Source of the DNA: Plantibacter sp. PA-3-X8
Lineage (GTDB): Bacteria > Actinomycetota > Actinomycetes > Actinomycetales > Microbacteriaceae
Length of the DNA stretch: 64,000 bases
Reading direction: 5' to 3'
NCBI RefSeq assembly: GCF_003856975.1
Contig: NZ_CP033107.1
Span: forward strand, 744,001-808,000
The stretch's first letter is position 1. The number at the start of each line of letters is the position of its first letter. The notes beneath the pieces are model-generated. The model had not been told where the DNA came from. It searched no databases and saw nothing but the letters and a program-made list of their open reading frames with translations. Both the position numbers and the translations under genes were made by a program. Below, piece after piece: positions 8,880 through 18,622 of this stretch.

Positions 8880-10358
8880 TCAACCGCCGATGGCGTCCAT
8901 GACGTCGGCGTAGGCGGCCGGGCGACGACGACGCAGGTACGCGGCCTGCACGAGGCCGACGACGGGGCAGACCGCGATGAGGGCGAGGAGGACGGCGCTC
9001 ACGGTTCCGAACACGGGGTTGCCGCCCGCATCCACGTCTCCCACCAGCATCGGGAAGTAGACGACGATCACGACGGCCGAACCGACGAGTCCGATGAACC
9101 CGAGGCCGGGTGCGACGACCGTGTTCCACACCCGCCGATCCTGCTTCGTGCGAGCGAAGTACACGATCACCGCGAGGCTCGTGACCGCCATCAGGATCGC
9201 GATCGCGAGGGTCGCGACGCCGGCGAACCACGTGAACACCTGCAGGACGGGGTCGAGACCGAGCACGGCGAAGACGACGATCAGGATCGCCGCGGTGGCG
9301 CTCTGGACGAGCGACGAGGTGTGCGGCGAGAGGTGCTTGGGGTGGACGCCGCCAAGCCGGCCCGGCAGGACGCCGGCGTTCGACATCGTGTGCTGGTACC
9401 GGGTGATGACGTTGTGGAAGGAGAGGACGCAGGCGAACATGCTCGTGATGAGGAGGACGTTGATGACGAGCTCTCCGACCGGGCCGAGGTAGAGCAGGGT
9501 GGTGCGGAGGATCATCGCACCCGGGTCCTCACCGGCCACGGCGAGGACGTCGTCCGGCCCCCAGGCCATGACGAGCGCCCAGGAGGCGAGGGTGTAGAAC
9601 AGGCCGATCCCGATCACCGCGATGTAGGTCGCCCGCGGGATCGTGCGGGACGGGTCCTTCGCCTCGTCGCGGAAGATCGCGGTCGCCTCGAACCCGATGA
9701 ACGCCGCGATCGCGAACATCAGTCCGACACCGGGCGACCCGGAGAACACCTGCTCGGGCACGAACGGCTCGGCCGACAGCCCGTCGGCACCGCCGGTCAC
9801 GATGACCGCGCCGGCGAGGACGAGGACGATCCCGACCTCCGCCACGAGCAGGACGCCGAGGACCTTCGAGCTGAGGTCGATGTGGCGGTAGCCGAGCAGA
9901 CCGACCACGGCGATCGACGCGAGCGAGTAGACGTACCAGGGGATCTCCGGAGCGCCGAGACCGGCGAAGGTCACGCTCAACAGGTAGCCGATGTAGCCGT
10001 ACACCGACACCTGGATGGTCGTGTAGGTCAGGAGGGCGAGGAACGCCGACGCGAGACCGGCCGGTTTGCCGAGCCCGTATCCGACGAAGGTGAAGAAGGC
10101 ACCCGGCTTGGGCACATGCCGGGTCATGGCCGAGAGTCCGACGGCGAACAGCAGGAGGATCACCGCGGACACGACGTACATGCTCGGGAAGCCGACCCCG
10201 TTGCCGAGCAGGATGCCGAGCGGTGCGGCTCCACCGACGACCGTCAACGGCGACGCCGCGGCGACGACCATGAAGACGATGGCGGTGACGCCGAGCGATC
10301 CCTTCAGGGACCGGGTGGGCTGTCCGGCATCGGTGGCCGGACCTTTCGTGACGGTCAT
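8880..10358 (-). CDS. APC superfamily amino acid/amine permease
   Basis: A 492-residue membrane protein with about 12 hydrophobic helices and the APC hallmarks near its N-terminus (GSLGVTAIVFMVVAAASPLT) and in helix 6 (IAAFIGFEATAIFRDEAKDP). It should import an amine or amino acid by proton or solute coupling. The ATG at 10358 is chosen because GAGGAG lies at the right distance upstream; the longer frame adds 15 residues without a comparable site. It is first in a minus-strand operon with the copper amine oxidase 61 bases downstream, so its substrate is probably the oxidase substrate. The divergent neighbour is a second APC permease with an IclR regulator. Confidence 0.88.
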   Translation of the reverse strand: MTVTKGPATDAGQPTRSLKGSLGVTAIVFMVVAAASPLTVVGGAAPLGILLGNGVGFPSMYVVSAVILLLFAVGLSAMTRHVPKPGAFFTFVGYGLGKPAGLASAFLALLTYTTIQVSVYGYIGYLLSVTFAGLGAPEIPWYVYSLASIAVVGLLGYRHIDLSSKVLGVLLVAEVGIVLVLAGAVIVTGGADGLSAEPFVPEQVFSGSPGVGLMFAIAAFIGFEATAIFRDEAKDPSRTIPRATYIAVIGIGLFYTLASWALVMAWGPDDVLAVAGEDPGAMILRTTLLYLGPVGELVINVLLITSMFACVLSFHNVITRYQHTMSNAGVLPGRLGGVHPKHLSPHTSSLVQSATAAILIVVFAVLGLDPVLQVFTWFAGVATLAIAILMAVTSLAVIVYFARTKQDRRVWNTVVAPGLGFIGLVGSAVVIVVYFPMLVGDVDAGGNPVFGTVSAVLLALIAVCPVVGLVQAAYLRRRRPAAYADVMDAIGG

Positions 10359-10453
10359 GGACACTCCTCGAGCAATGCGGCGGTATCGGGACGAGGCCAG
10401 CATCCCGGTCTCCTGTTGCCGCCTCGTCTCGTCGCCGTAACACCTGCTCGGCG

Positions 10454-10489
10454 CCGAATGAGACCGGTCGACACCGCTGTCTCATTTGG
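10454..10489. promoter_or_regulatory. candidate IclR operator in divergent permease promoter region
   Basis: An 8-bp perfect inverted repeat, AATGAGAC (10457-10464) and GTCTCATT (10479-10486), separated by 14 bases and flanked by CC and GG. It is the only strong palindrome in the 212-bp gap between the two divergent permease genes. The IclR regulator encoded at 12058 is the obvious candidate ligand, which would let one protein control both arms of the amine locus. This is inferred from position and symmetry only. Confidence 0.45.
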
Positions 10490-10570
10490 CGGTCATGAAG
10501 CCGAAACACGCCCGCCACGCCGGTGCAACGGGAGGCGCCTAGCCTGAACGACGAGGAGGAGGTGAGGGAC

Positions 10571-12061
10571 GTGACGGCTCTGGAACGCGCGATCAGCAAT
10601 CCTCCGAGCGTCCGTGGTCTCGAGTCCCGGTCACCGGTCGACGGCCTCCAGCGGCGCAGTGTCGGGTTCATCGACGTGTTCGCCCAGTCCGTCTCGGCGG
10701 TGGCGCCGTCCGCCGCTGCGACGACGATCCCGTTGATCGTCACCGTGACCGCGGGCGGGGCGACCATGTGGTCGCTCGCCATCGCGATGCTGCTGTCGTT
10801 GCTCGTCGCCACCACCGTGAACGTGTTCGCGAAGCGCATCGCCGCGACCGGCTCGCTGTACACCTTCGTCTCCAAGGGGCTCGGAACGGGTGCGGCCTTC
10901 GTCACGGGCGTCGCGCTGCTCATCGGGTACGGCTTCATCGCCATGTTCGCCCTGGCCGGAGCCGGGTACTACCTGTCGATCCTGCTGCACCGGTTCTGGC
11001 CCGGCATGCCGAGTTCGACGGGTGTCGTGTCCGCACTGCTCGTCTGCATGGCCATGGTCTGCCTCGTCGTGCTCGTCCGCGGGATCCACCTGTCCACCCG
11101 GGTGACCCTGATCGTGGAGAGCGCCTCGGTCGCGATCATCCTGATCCTCGTGGGCGTGCTCCTGTCGCAGCTGGGACCGACGCCCGACTGGGCGGTGCTC
11201 GGGCTGGACGCCTCCCCGGAACACCTCGCGGTCGGATCGGTCCTCGCCGTGACCGCCTTCGTCGGATTCGAGAGCTCCTCGACGCTGGGCGTCGAAGCCC
11301 GCCGGCCCTTCGCGAGCATCCCACGGTCCCTGGTCTGGACCGTCGTCGGCGCGGGTCTCCTCTTCCTCGTCACCTCGTACAGTCAGCTGGCGGGCTTCGC
11401 GGCGTTGGGGGAGGACATCACCGCGACGCGGACGCCCATCAACGACCTGGCGCTGGCCTCCGGGGTCGAATGGATGGGACTGCTGCTCGACCTGTCCGTC
11501 GCGGCCTCGTTCCTCGCCTGTGCGATCGCCTCCATCACGGCGTTCTCGCGGGTCGTCTTTTCGATGGGTCGAGAAGGGGTCCTCCCGTCGCGCCTCGGGA
11601 CCACGCACGGCCGGTTCCGAACGCCCCATGTGGCGATCATCACGGCTCTGGCGATCGTCACGCCCGTCTCGGTGCTCGCGCTCCTGCTGACCGGAGGAGC
11701 CTGGGCGGCCATGCAGGTCCTCATCGTCGTGGCCGCGGCCGGGTACATCACCGCCTACGTCCTCGTCTGCATCGCAGCCCCCGTCTTCCTCTGGCGGATC
11801 GGAGAACTGACGCTCTGGCCGCTCCTGCGCGCGGTGGTGGCCGGGGTGCTGCTGTCCGTCGCGCTCGTCGTCTACCTGGTCGTCGAGAGCACCGGCGAAC
11901 GGGGCGTCGGCGTCTGGGTGTTCCTCGTCACGATGGCGCTCGGTATCACGATCTGGGCGATCCGGCATCGACGCCGACCGTGGCTGAGTTCGACCGTGGG
12001 GGTCTACGACGAGACGGTGAGCGCCGACGTGCTCGGCGGACCGTCCGCGGAGCACCGGTGA
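10571..12061 (+). CDS. APC superfamily amino acid/amine permease
   Basis: A 496-residue membrane protein with about 12 hydrophobic helices. APC signatures are visible in the first helix (DVFAQSVSAVAPSAA), in VNVFAKRIAATGSLYTFVSKGLG and in the helix 6 region (VTAFVGFESSSTLGVEARRP). The GTG at 10571 follows GAGGAGGAG by a suitable distance. Its stop overlaps the GTG start of the IclR regulator (GTGA), so the two are translationally coupled. It is related to the permease across the divergent promoter but clearly not a recent duplicate. Likely role: uptake of an amine, amino acid or related nitrogen source under IclR control. Confidence 0.87.
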   Translation: MTALERAISNPPSVRGLESRSPVDGLQRRSVGFIDVFAQSVSAVAPSAAATTIPLIVTVTAGGATMWSLAIAMLLSLLVATTVNVFAKRIAATGSLYTFVSKGLGTGAAFVTGVALLIGYGFIAMFALAGAGYYLSILLHRFWPGMPSSTGVVSALLVCMAMVCLVVLVRGIHLSTRVTLIVESASVAIILILVGVLLSQLGPTPDWAVLGLDASPEHLAVGSVLAVTAFVGFESSSTLGVEARRPFASIPRSLVWTVVGAGLLFLVTSYSQLAGFAALGEDITATRTPINDLALASGVEWMGLLLDLSVAASFLACAIASITAFSRVVFSMGREGVLPSRLGTTHGRFRTPHVAIITALAIVTPVSVLALLLTGGAWAAMQVLIVVAAAGYITAYVLVCIAAPVFLWRIGELTLWPLLRAVVAGVLLSVALVVYLVVESTGERGVGVWVFLVTMALGITIWAIRHRRRPWLSSTVGVYDETVSADVLGGPSAEHR

Positions 12062-12783
12062 GCGGCGCGGGCGAGCTCCGCGCCCGACAGCCGAAGGCCG
12101 TGCACAGCGCGCTCACCGTGCTCGAAGAGGTCGCGCGATGCGGTGCCGGTGTGACGGCGCAGGAGGTCTCAGCCGGACTCGACATGCCGAGGGCGACCAC
12201 CTACCGACTCCTCAACCTCCTCGTCCAGGACGAATACCTCGTCCGCATGCCCGACCTGCGCGGATTCGCACTCGGGCGGAAGGTCGTCGAGCTCGCCCAT
12301 CTCGTCGCTCCGGCCCCACCCCCGCTCGCTGCGCGCGAGGTGATCGGACGATTGCGGTCGAGCGTACGAGGAGGCGTCCACCTCGTACGGTACGAGGGCG
12401 ATCGGATCAGGATCGCGGATGCGGATCCCGACTTCCCGTTGAGTGACGAGCAGCGGATCGTCAGGCGCCTCGACACCTCCGCGATCGGGCGCCTCCTTCT
12501 GCACGAGCTCGCTCATGGCGGATACGACTGGTCAGGACTCGTCCAGCGGCCGTTCCGGGACGCCGAGCCGTTGATCCGCGACGTCGAACGACTCGGGTAT
12601 GCACGACAGGTGGGTGAGGTGACGCCCGGTCACGGTTGCCTCGTGGTCCCGATCCGGGACGACCGCGGCGGTCTCGTCGCGGGGCTGTCGCTCTCGGCAC
12701 CCAGTGAGCGGATCGAGCGCCCCGCCGCACTCCTGGACCTCTTGCTCGACGGCTCGCACCAGCTGCAGCCGCTCCTCGTCTGA
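12058..12783 (+). CDS. IclR family transcriptional regulator
   Basis: A 241-residue regulator. An N-terminal winged helix-turn-helix starts at KAVHSALTVLEEVAR and includes LDMPRATTYRLLNLLVQ as recognition region, then FALGRKVVELAH. The C-terminal part is the IclR effector domain (HLVRYEGDRIRI, LDTSAIGRLLLHE, GCLVVPIRD). The start GTG lies inside the stop of the preceding permease gene (GTGA overlap), so both products are made together. IclR proteins usually repress or activate catabolic genes in response to a small metabolite; here the likely targets are the two permeases and the amine oxidase, through the palindrome at 10454-10489. Confidence 0.9.
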   Translation: MSGAGELRARQPKAVHSALTVLEEVARCGAGVTAQEVSAGLDMPRATTYRLLNLLVQDEYLVRMPDLRGFALGRKVVELAHLVAPAPPPLAAREVIGRLRSSVRGGVHLVRYEGDRIRIADADPDFPLSDEQRIVRRLDTSAIGRLLLHELAHGGYDWSGLVQRPFRDAEPLIRDVERLGYARQVGEVTPGHGCLVVPIRDDRGGLVAGLSLSAPSERIERPAALLDLLLDGSHQLQPLLV

Positions 12784-12859
12784 CCACCGGATGTCCGTGT
12801 GACATCAGCCTCGAGAAGGCGCATAATCAGAATATGCAGCTAGCTGATCGTTTCCGCGC

Positions 12860-14539
12860 ATGACGGAGTCCACGCCTTCCGCGAAGCCTGAGCGCTCGCC
12901 GTCGGACCGTCGCAAATGGTTCGGTCTCGTCGTCATCAGCATCGCCGTCGCCCTCATCATCGTCGACTCGACGATCGTGAACGTGGCGATCCCGTCGATC
13001 GTCGACGACCTCGGGATCTCCTCGACCCAGGTGCAGTGGGTCCAGGAGTCCTACACGCTCGTCTTCGCCGCACTGCTCATCGTGTTCGGCACGCTCGCCG
13101 ACCGGTTCGGCCGTCGTCGCATGCTGCTCGTCGGCATCGTGGTCTTCGCCGGAGCCTCCGTCTTCGCCGCCATCGCGCCGACGGGCGACCTCCTGATCCT
13201 GTCCCGGGTCATCCAGGGCGTCGGCGGCGCGATGATCCTGCCGACGACCCTCTCCATCATCAACGCGACCTTCCGAGGCCGCGACCGTGCGATCGCCTTC
13301 GCGGTCTGGGGCTCCACGATCGGGGGCATGGTGGCGGTCGGTCCGCTCCTCGGCGGCTGGCTCACCACCGACTTCTCCTGGCGCTGGGCGTTCGGGATCA
13401 ACGTGCCGCTCGGTGTCCTCATCATCGTCGGACTGCTCCTGTTCGTATCGGAGTCGCGGGAACCCGCGACCGACCGCATCGACGCCGTCGGCGCCGTCCT
13501 GTCGATCCTGACGAGCGCGTCCCTCGTCTACGGACTCATCGAGGGCCGGAGTCTCGGGTGGTGGCTCACGGACACCCCGCTCGTCATCGGGGACTGGACC
13601 TGGCCGTTCACCCTCTCCCCGGTACCTGTGGCCCTCATGGTCACGGTCGTCGCAGGTGTCGCGTTCGTCCTCTGGGGACGCCACCGGATGCGCCAGGGGC
13701 GCAGCACGATCATCGCGTTCTCCCTGTTCTCACTGCCGTCGTTCCGGAACGGCAACATCGCCGCCCTCATCGTCTCGCTGGGGGAGTTCGGCATCATCCT
13801 CTCGCTGCCGATCTGGCTCCAGTTCGTCCTCGGCTACAGCGCACTGCAGACCGGTCTGATCCTCCTGGCCCTCGCGATCGGTTCCTTCGTCGCGAGCGGG
13901 TTCGCCGGCGCGTTCGGCAACCGGGTCGCGCCCGTCCTGATCGTCCGCGTCGGCATCGTCGCGGAGATCATCGGTGTCGCGGGTATCGGGCTGGTCGTCG
14001 GGCCGGCGACCGAATGGTTCGCGATCGTGCCGTTCCTGTTCGTCTACGGCTTCGGCGTCGGTCTCGCCACCGCACAGCTGACGGGCGTCGTCCTGAAGGA
14101 TGTACCCGTCGAGCAGAGCGGCCAGGGCTCCGGGACGCAGAGCACGGCGAGGCAGATCGGCTCGGCACTCGGTATCGCCGTCCTCGGGACCATCCTCTTC
14201 GTGAGCACGGCGTCGGTCCTCGACGGACGACTCGAGGACGCCGGTGTACCGAGCGCGCAGCGCGACGCCCTCGTGACGAGTGTCGTCGACAGCTCGGGCG
14301 CCGCCATCGCCGGGCTCGACGCGAACCCGGCGACCGCGACGGTCGCCGAGGACGCCAGGATCGCCCTGTCGGACGGCACCCGCTCCGCGGCGTTCGCGGC
14401 CGCAGGATTCCTGGCCGTCGGCTTCCTCGCCACCCTGTCGCTCGGCGCCGGGCGCCGGGAGGACCGAGAGGACGAAGCCGGAGCACGAGTGGACGGGACG
14501 GACTCCTCCGAGACGTCCGACCCGGCCCCGCGGGCGTAG
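12860..14539 (+). CDS. DHA2 family MFS drug exporter (EmrB/QacA type)
   Basis: A 559-residue protein with about 14 hydrophobic segments. The DHA2 signature appears in the first helix (LIIVDSTIVNVAIPSI), the loop 2-3 motif is GTLADRFGRRRML, and motif C-like glycine and proline positions occur in helix 5 (GPLLGGWLTTDFSWRW). Such proteins expel lipophilic or cationic compounds in exchange for protons. The hydrophilic C-terminus of about 40 residues is acidic. The short upstream gap contains a 10-bp palindrome, CAGCTAGCTG at 12837-12846, but no dedicated regulator gene is adjacent. The substrate is unknown. Confidence 0.9.
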   Translation: MTESTPSAKPERSPSDRRKWFGLVVISIAVALIIVDSTIVNVAIPSIVDDLGISSTQVQWVQESYTLVFAALLIVFGTLADRFGRRRMLLVGIVVFAGASVFAAIAPTGDLLILSRVIQGVGGAMILPTTLSIINATFRGRDRAIAFAVWGSTIGGMVAVGPLLGGWLTTDFSWRWAFGINVPLGVLIIVGLLLFVSESREPATDRIDAVGAVLSILTSASLVYGLIEGRSLGWWLTDTPLVIGDWTWPFTLSPVPVALMVTVVAGVAFVLWGRHRMRQGRSTIIAFSLFSLPSFRNGNIAALIVSLGEFGIILSLPIWLQFVLGYSALQTGLILLALAIGSFVASGFAGAFGNRVAPVLIVRVGIVAEIIGVAGIGLVVGPATEWFAIVPFLFVYGFGVGLATAQLTGVVLKDVPVEQSGQGSGTQSTARQIGSALGIAVLGTILFVSTASVLDGRLEDAGVPSAQRDALVTSVVDSSGAAIAGLDANPATATVAEDARIALSDGTRSAAFAAAGFLAVGFLATLSLGAGRREDREDEAGARVDGTDSSETSDPAPRA

Positions 14540-14673
14540 GACGCGAGGCCGCCTCACACCTCCGCCGACGTCGCATCGGCGTCGTACAGCGCACAAGCAT
14601 CCAGGTTCGACTGGGAGGCCCCCGTACAATCGTCACCGGACGGCTCCGCCCGAGCGGACCGTCCCCACCGCCC

Positions 14674-17013
14674 ATGACACGCCACCGCCACCGCCCACGC
14701 CTCCTCAGCGCCCTCGCAGCAGCCGCGCTGTCGTTCGCCGTGGTGTCCGCCGGCGGATGGTCCACGGGTTCCAGCGCGATCGCCTCGCCCGAGCTGAGCG
14801 CGAACACGGCATCGACTCCCGACGGCCTCGTGTCCGTCGAGGTGAGTCCGAGCGACGGGGGAGCGGTCGAACCCTCGTCCCTCACCTCGTTCGGCATCAC
14901 GCTCACGAACGGCACCGACGCCGATCTCCCCGCCGGCTCCGTGTCCGTGGCGATCACCACGGCGCGGATCACCGGCACGGCGGCGCTCGACGCCTGGCTC
15001 GACACGACCGGTGCGGACGCGGCCGCGACCCCCGCCGGCACCACCGTGGTGCGGACGATCGACATCCCCGAGCTCATCGCCGGGCAGCAGTACGTCGTCA
15101 GCGGGCTCGACTTCACTCCTCCGGCGCTGGGGTTCGACGACACCGACGCGTGGGGCTCCTACGGCGTCTCAGCCGGCTACGTCGCGGGCGACACGGCGGC
15201 CGGAGGTCGGACGGCGCTCGTCTGGCGGGCGCAAGGACAGCCCACGTCAGCCACCGTCGCGCTCGTCGCCCCGCTCACCGTGCCGCTCAGTTACGGCGGA
15301 CTCCTCGATGCGGACGAACTCACCGAGCTCACGGCCGACGACGGCGCGCTCACGACGCAGCTCGACGCACTCTTCGGCGAGCAGATCGCGCTCGGGATCG
15401 ACCCACGGATCATCGCGTCCATCCGGGCGCTCGGCACGCGCGCACCGGAGAGCGCCGTCGCCTGGCTCGCCCGCCTCGAGGCCGCTCCGAACGAGACCTT
15501 CGCGCTCCAGTACGGCGACGCCGAACCCGCCGTGCAGGCCGAAGCCGGCCTCGACCGACTGCTGACCCCGAGCTCGTTCTCCTTCGCCCTGAACGTCGCC
15601 GACTTCCCCGTCGTGCAGCCGACCGAGACGCCCACCCCGACCGCGTCGCCGACCACCGGGCCCGACGACGTCCAGCCGACTCCGCAGGCCGGCTCCTCAC
15701 CGGCCACGTCCTCCGAACCATCGGCGGCAGCCACTCCGTCGGAGGAACCGGCACCCACGCCGAGCCCCTCCGAGACGCCCGGCCAGGCGGTGCCGACCGT
15801 TCCGACGATGGACGAGCTCCTCAGGTGGAGTTACTCGCTCCCCAGCATCGTGTGGGCGGGAGGCGCGGTGACCGATGCGGATCTCGCCGTCTTCGCCGCA
15901 TCGGGCGGAACGGTCACGTTGCTCGACTCCGCGAACACGACCGACACCGGACAGTCCGTGCGCGCCTCGACGGCGGTCGGCACGGCGCAGACGCTGCTGG
16001 CCGACCACGGCCTCGCCGAGTCGCTGGGCGACGCCGCCGCCGCCACGACAGACGCCGCGTTCGAGAGCGCCATCGCCGACGTGAACGCGCGGGCGGCCGC
16101 CATCGGCACCGAGGGTTCGTCCGGCGGAACGGTCGTCGCCGTGCTGCCTCGGGGAGTGGACGCGACCCTGCCCGCCCTCGCCGACACCGTGAACGCGCTC
16201 CGCTCCCTGCCGGCCACGACGCAGACCTCCCTGGCGGCGACGCTCGCCGAGCCCCCTGCCGCGGCGACGCTCGGGGCGATGGCACCCGACAGCGAACGCG
16301 TGTCCGACGTGCAGGTCCTCCTCGACGAGGAACAGGACGTCACCGCCTTCTCCTCGGTGCTCGACGAACCCGAGCTGCTGACCGGACGGGAGCGCGCCAC
16401 CCTGCTCTCCAGCCTCGCGGCCGGCTGGCTGCGTACGGAGGGCGACTGGGGATCGGCGGTGACCGCGCAGCAGGAACGGACGGACACGGTCCTCGCGTCG
16501 GTGCGCGTCACCGACAGCAGTCGCATCAACATGGTCGGCGGCGAGGTCTCCCTGCCGTTCGCCGTGCGCAATGACCTGCCCTATCCCGTCACCGTGGTCA
16601 TGGAGGCCTCGCCGAGCAACGGTCGACTGAGCATCTCCGGTTCCGTGACGCAGGAGATCGCCGCGGACTCGCGCGCCACCGTGCTCGTCCCCGTGCAGTC
16701 GCAGATCGGCAACGGCGACGTCACCCTCCGTCTGCAACTCTTCAGCACCAGCGGGCAGGCGATCGGCGAACAGTCCTTCGTGGGCGTGAACGTCCGCGCC
16801 GACTGGGAGGGCATCGGTGCCGTCGTCCTCGCCCTGCTCGTCGCCCTACTGTTCGTCAGCGGTGTGGTCCGCATGGTGGTGAGCCGACGAGCCAAGCGAC
16901 GCGACTCGGGTGCCACGTCCGCCGCCCCCACAGATGCTCCGGACAGCGGTCAGCCCCCCGGCGGTGAGCCCCCGGTAGAGTCGTCACCCGGACGACAGGA
17001 GACGAATGGCTGA
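14674..17013 (+). CDS. DUF6049 family membrane-anchored envelope protein
   Basis: A 779-residue protein with an N-terminal signal sequence (basic start, then LLSALAAAALSFAVV), a long extracytoplasmic region, a Pro/Thr/Ser-rich flexible linker at about residues 312-375, and one C-terminal transmembrane helix near 712-735 followed by a basic stop-transfer and a disordered tail. This architecture and its place immediately before murJ match the DUF6049 proteins of actinobacteria. Its stop lies 8 bases inside murJ, indicating coupling. The function is not established; co-location suggests a role in peptidoglycan precursor export. The ATG at 14674 has no clear ribosome binding site; a TACAAT box lies at 14625-14630. 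Confidence 0.85.
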   Translation: MTRHRHRPRLLSALAAAALSFAVVSAGGWSTGSSAIASPELSANTASTPDGLVSVEVSPSDGGAVEPSSLTSFGITLTNGTDADLPAGSVSVAITTARITGTAALDAWLDTTGADAAATPAGTTVVRTIDIPELIAGQQYVVSGLDFTPPALGFDDTDAWGSYGVSAGYVAGDTAAGGRTALVWRAQGQPTSATVALVAPLTVPLSYGGLLDADELTELTADDGALTTQLDALFGEQIALGIDPRIIASIRALGTRAPESAVAWLARLEAAPNETFALQYGDAEPAVQAEAGLDRLLTPSSFSFALNVADFPVVQPTETPTPTASPTTGPDDVQPTPQAGSSPATSSEPSAAATPSEEPAPTPSPSETPGQAVPTVPTMDELLRWSYSLPSIVWAGGAVTDADLAVFAASGGTVTLLDSANTTDTGQSVRASTAVGTAQTLLADHGLAESLGDAAAATTDAAFESAIADVNARAAAIGTEGSSGGTVVAVLPRGVDATLPALADTVNALRSLPATTQTSLAATLAEPPAAATLGAMAPDSERVSDVQVLLDEEQDVTAFSSVLDEPELLTGRERATLLSSLAAGWLRTEGDWGSAVTAQQERTDTVLASVRVTDSSRINMVGGEVSLPFAVRNDLPYPVTVVMEASPSNGRLSISGSVTQEIAADSRATVLVPVQSQIGNGDVTLRLQLFSTSGQAIGEQSFVGVNVRADWEGIGAVVLALLVALLFVSGVVRMVVSRRAKRRDSGATSAAPTDAPDSGQPPGGEPPVESSPGRQETNG

Positions 17014-18622
17014 CGGCATCGGCAGGGCGAGCGCGCTCCTCGCCTCGGGAACCCTCGTTTCCCGACTGCTCGGCTTCGTCAAGGCGATCCTCGTGGCTCA
17101 GGCCATCGGCGTCCTGGTCATCGGCGACACCTTCGCGATCGCCAACCAGCTCCCGAACACGATCTACGTCATCATCGGTGGCGGCGTGCTCAGCGCCGTG
17201 CTCGTGCCACAGATCGTCCGTGCGGGGATCCATGCCGACGGTGGCAACGCGTACATCAACAAGCTCGTCACCATCACCCTCGTCTTCATCGGCGGGGCCA
17301 CCGCGCTCATCACCCTGCTCGCACCCGTGTTCGTGTTCATCGTCGCCGCGACGCTGTCGCCTGATCAATTCGCGCTCGCGACGGCATTCGCCTACTGGTG
17401 TCTCCCGCAGATCCTGTTCTACGCGCTCTACACCGTCCTCGGGGAGGTCCTGAACGCACGCAAGATGTTCGGACCGTTCACCTGGGCACCGGTGCTCAAC
17501 AACGTCATCGCGATCGCCGGGCTGATCGCCTTCATCACGCTGTACGGCAGCGGCGACCTCGCGGTCAGCGAGTGGACCGACGGTCGAACGGTGCTCCTCG
17601 CAGGCTCCGCCACCCTCGGCGTCGTCGTCCAGGCCGCCTTCCTCATGCTGTTCTGGCGTCGGGCCGGACTGCGTTTCCGACCGGACTTCCAGTGGCGAGG
17701 CGTCGGCCTCCGCGCCACCGGGCGGATCGCCAGCTGGACCTTCGGCATGCTGCTCCTGACGACCGGTGCCGGGATCGTCGAGACCCAGATCGTCGCCTCC
17801 GTGAGCGATCAGGGGCCCTCGGTCGCGATCCTCAACTACGCCTGGCTGATCTTCATGCTCCCGCACTCGATCATCACCGTCTCGATCGCGACGGCCTATT
17901 TCACGCGGATGAGCGAGCACGCGCAGGGCACACGCGATCGCGGACGGGACATCCAGCGGCTGCAGGCCGACATCTCCGGCGCCATCCGCGTCGTGAGCGT
18001 CCTCATCGTGCTCGCAGCGGCCGTCATCATGGTGGTCGCCGTGCCGTTCGGCAGTGTCTTCGCCGAGACGTTCGAACAGGCGCAGGCGATGGGCGGCATC
18101 ATCATCGCGTTCGTGATCGGACTCGTGCCCTTCTGCATCCTCTTCGTCCTCCAGCGCGCCTTCTACGCCCTCGGGGACACGAAGACGCCCTTCTTCTTCA
18201 CCCTGTTCCAGACCCTCCTGTTCGTCCTTCTGGCGCTGATCGTGCTCCTGGTCCTCCCACCGCATCTGGTGGGTGCCGGCGTCGCGCTCGCCATCACGAT
18301 CGCGTGCATTGCACAGACCGTTGTCGCCGCACTGCTGCTCCGGCGCCGGCTGGGGGGTCTCGACGGCCGACGTATCGTCCTGAGCCTGGTCCGGTTCATC
18401 GCCGCCGCCGTGCCTGCGGCTGTGGTCGGCGTCGTCGTGCTGCTGCTGCTCGGCGGTGTCAGCGAGGAGGGGTTCCCGACCGCCACGATCCCCGGCGCCA
18501 TCGTCACCATGGGCGTCATCGGGGCGGCGATGGCCGCCGTGTACCTCGCGGTGCTCGCCCTCCTCCGCACGCCGGAGCTCAAGGCGGCCTTGGCGCCCGT
18601 CCTCGCCCGGTTCGGGCGCTGA
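17006..18622 (+). CDS. murJ: MurJ/MviN lipid II flippase
   Basis: A 538-residue polytopic membrane protein of the MOP superfamily with about 14 helices. The start (GRASALLASGTLVSRLLGFVK) is the typical MurJ N-terminus, and GEVLNARKMFGPFTWAPVLNN is a conserved segment. MurJ moves lipid-linked peptidoglycan precursor from the inner to the outer face of the membrane. Unlike the mycobacterial version it has no C-terminal pseudokinase extension. The ATG overlaps the end of the DUF6049 gene. Confidence 0.92.
   Translation: MADGIGRASALLASGTLVSRLLGFVKAILVAQAIGVLVIGDTFAIANQLPNTIYVIIGGGVLSAVLVPQIVRAGIHADGGNAYINKLVTITLVFIGGATALITLLAPVFVFIVAATLSPDQFALATAFAYWCLPQILFYALYTVLGEVLNARKMFGPFTWAPVLNNVIAIAGLIAFITLYGSGDLAVSEWTDGRTVLLAGSATLGVVVQAAFLMLFWRRAGLRFRPDFQWRGVGLRATGRIASWTFGMLLLTTGAGIVETQIVASVSDQGPSVAILNYAWLIFMLPHSIITVSIATAYFTRMSEHAQGTRDRGRDIQRLQADISGAIRVVSVLIVLAAAVIMVVAVPFGSVFAETFEQAQAMGGIIIAFVIGLVPFCILFVLQRAFYALGDTKTPFFFTLFQTLLFVLLALIVLLVLPPHLVGAGVALAITIACIAQTVVAALLLRRRLGGLDGRRIVLSLVRFIAAAVPAAVVGVVVLLLLGGVSEEGFPTATIPGAIVTMGVIGAAMAAVYLAVLALLRTPELKAALAPVLARFGR

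Noticed and set aside
6473..8902. 809-residue open frame antisense to the amine oxidase
   Set aside because: It is the GC-rich shadow of a real gene: Arg/Val/Asp/Glu-rich sequence with no domains, opposite a fully supported enzyme.
10768..12057. Extension of the IclR frame upstream
   Set aside because: It is the out-of-frame shadow of the permease gene. The GTG at 12058 gives a standard IclR N-terminus.
12837..12846. Palindrome CAGCTAGCTG as operator for the MFS exporter
   Set aside because: A 10-bp palindrome alone is weak evidence and no regulator gene is adjacent.
12916..14673. N-terminal half of a 1365-residue open frame
   Set aside because: The first about 586 codons are an Arg-rich shadow of the MFS exporter; only the part from 14674 is the DUF6049 protein.
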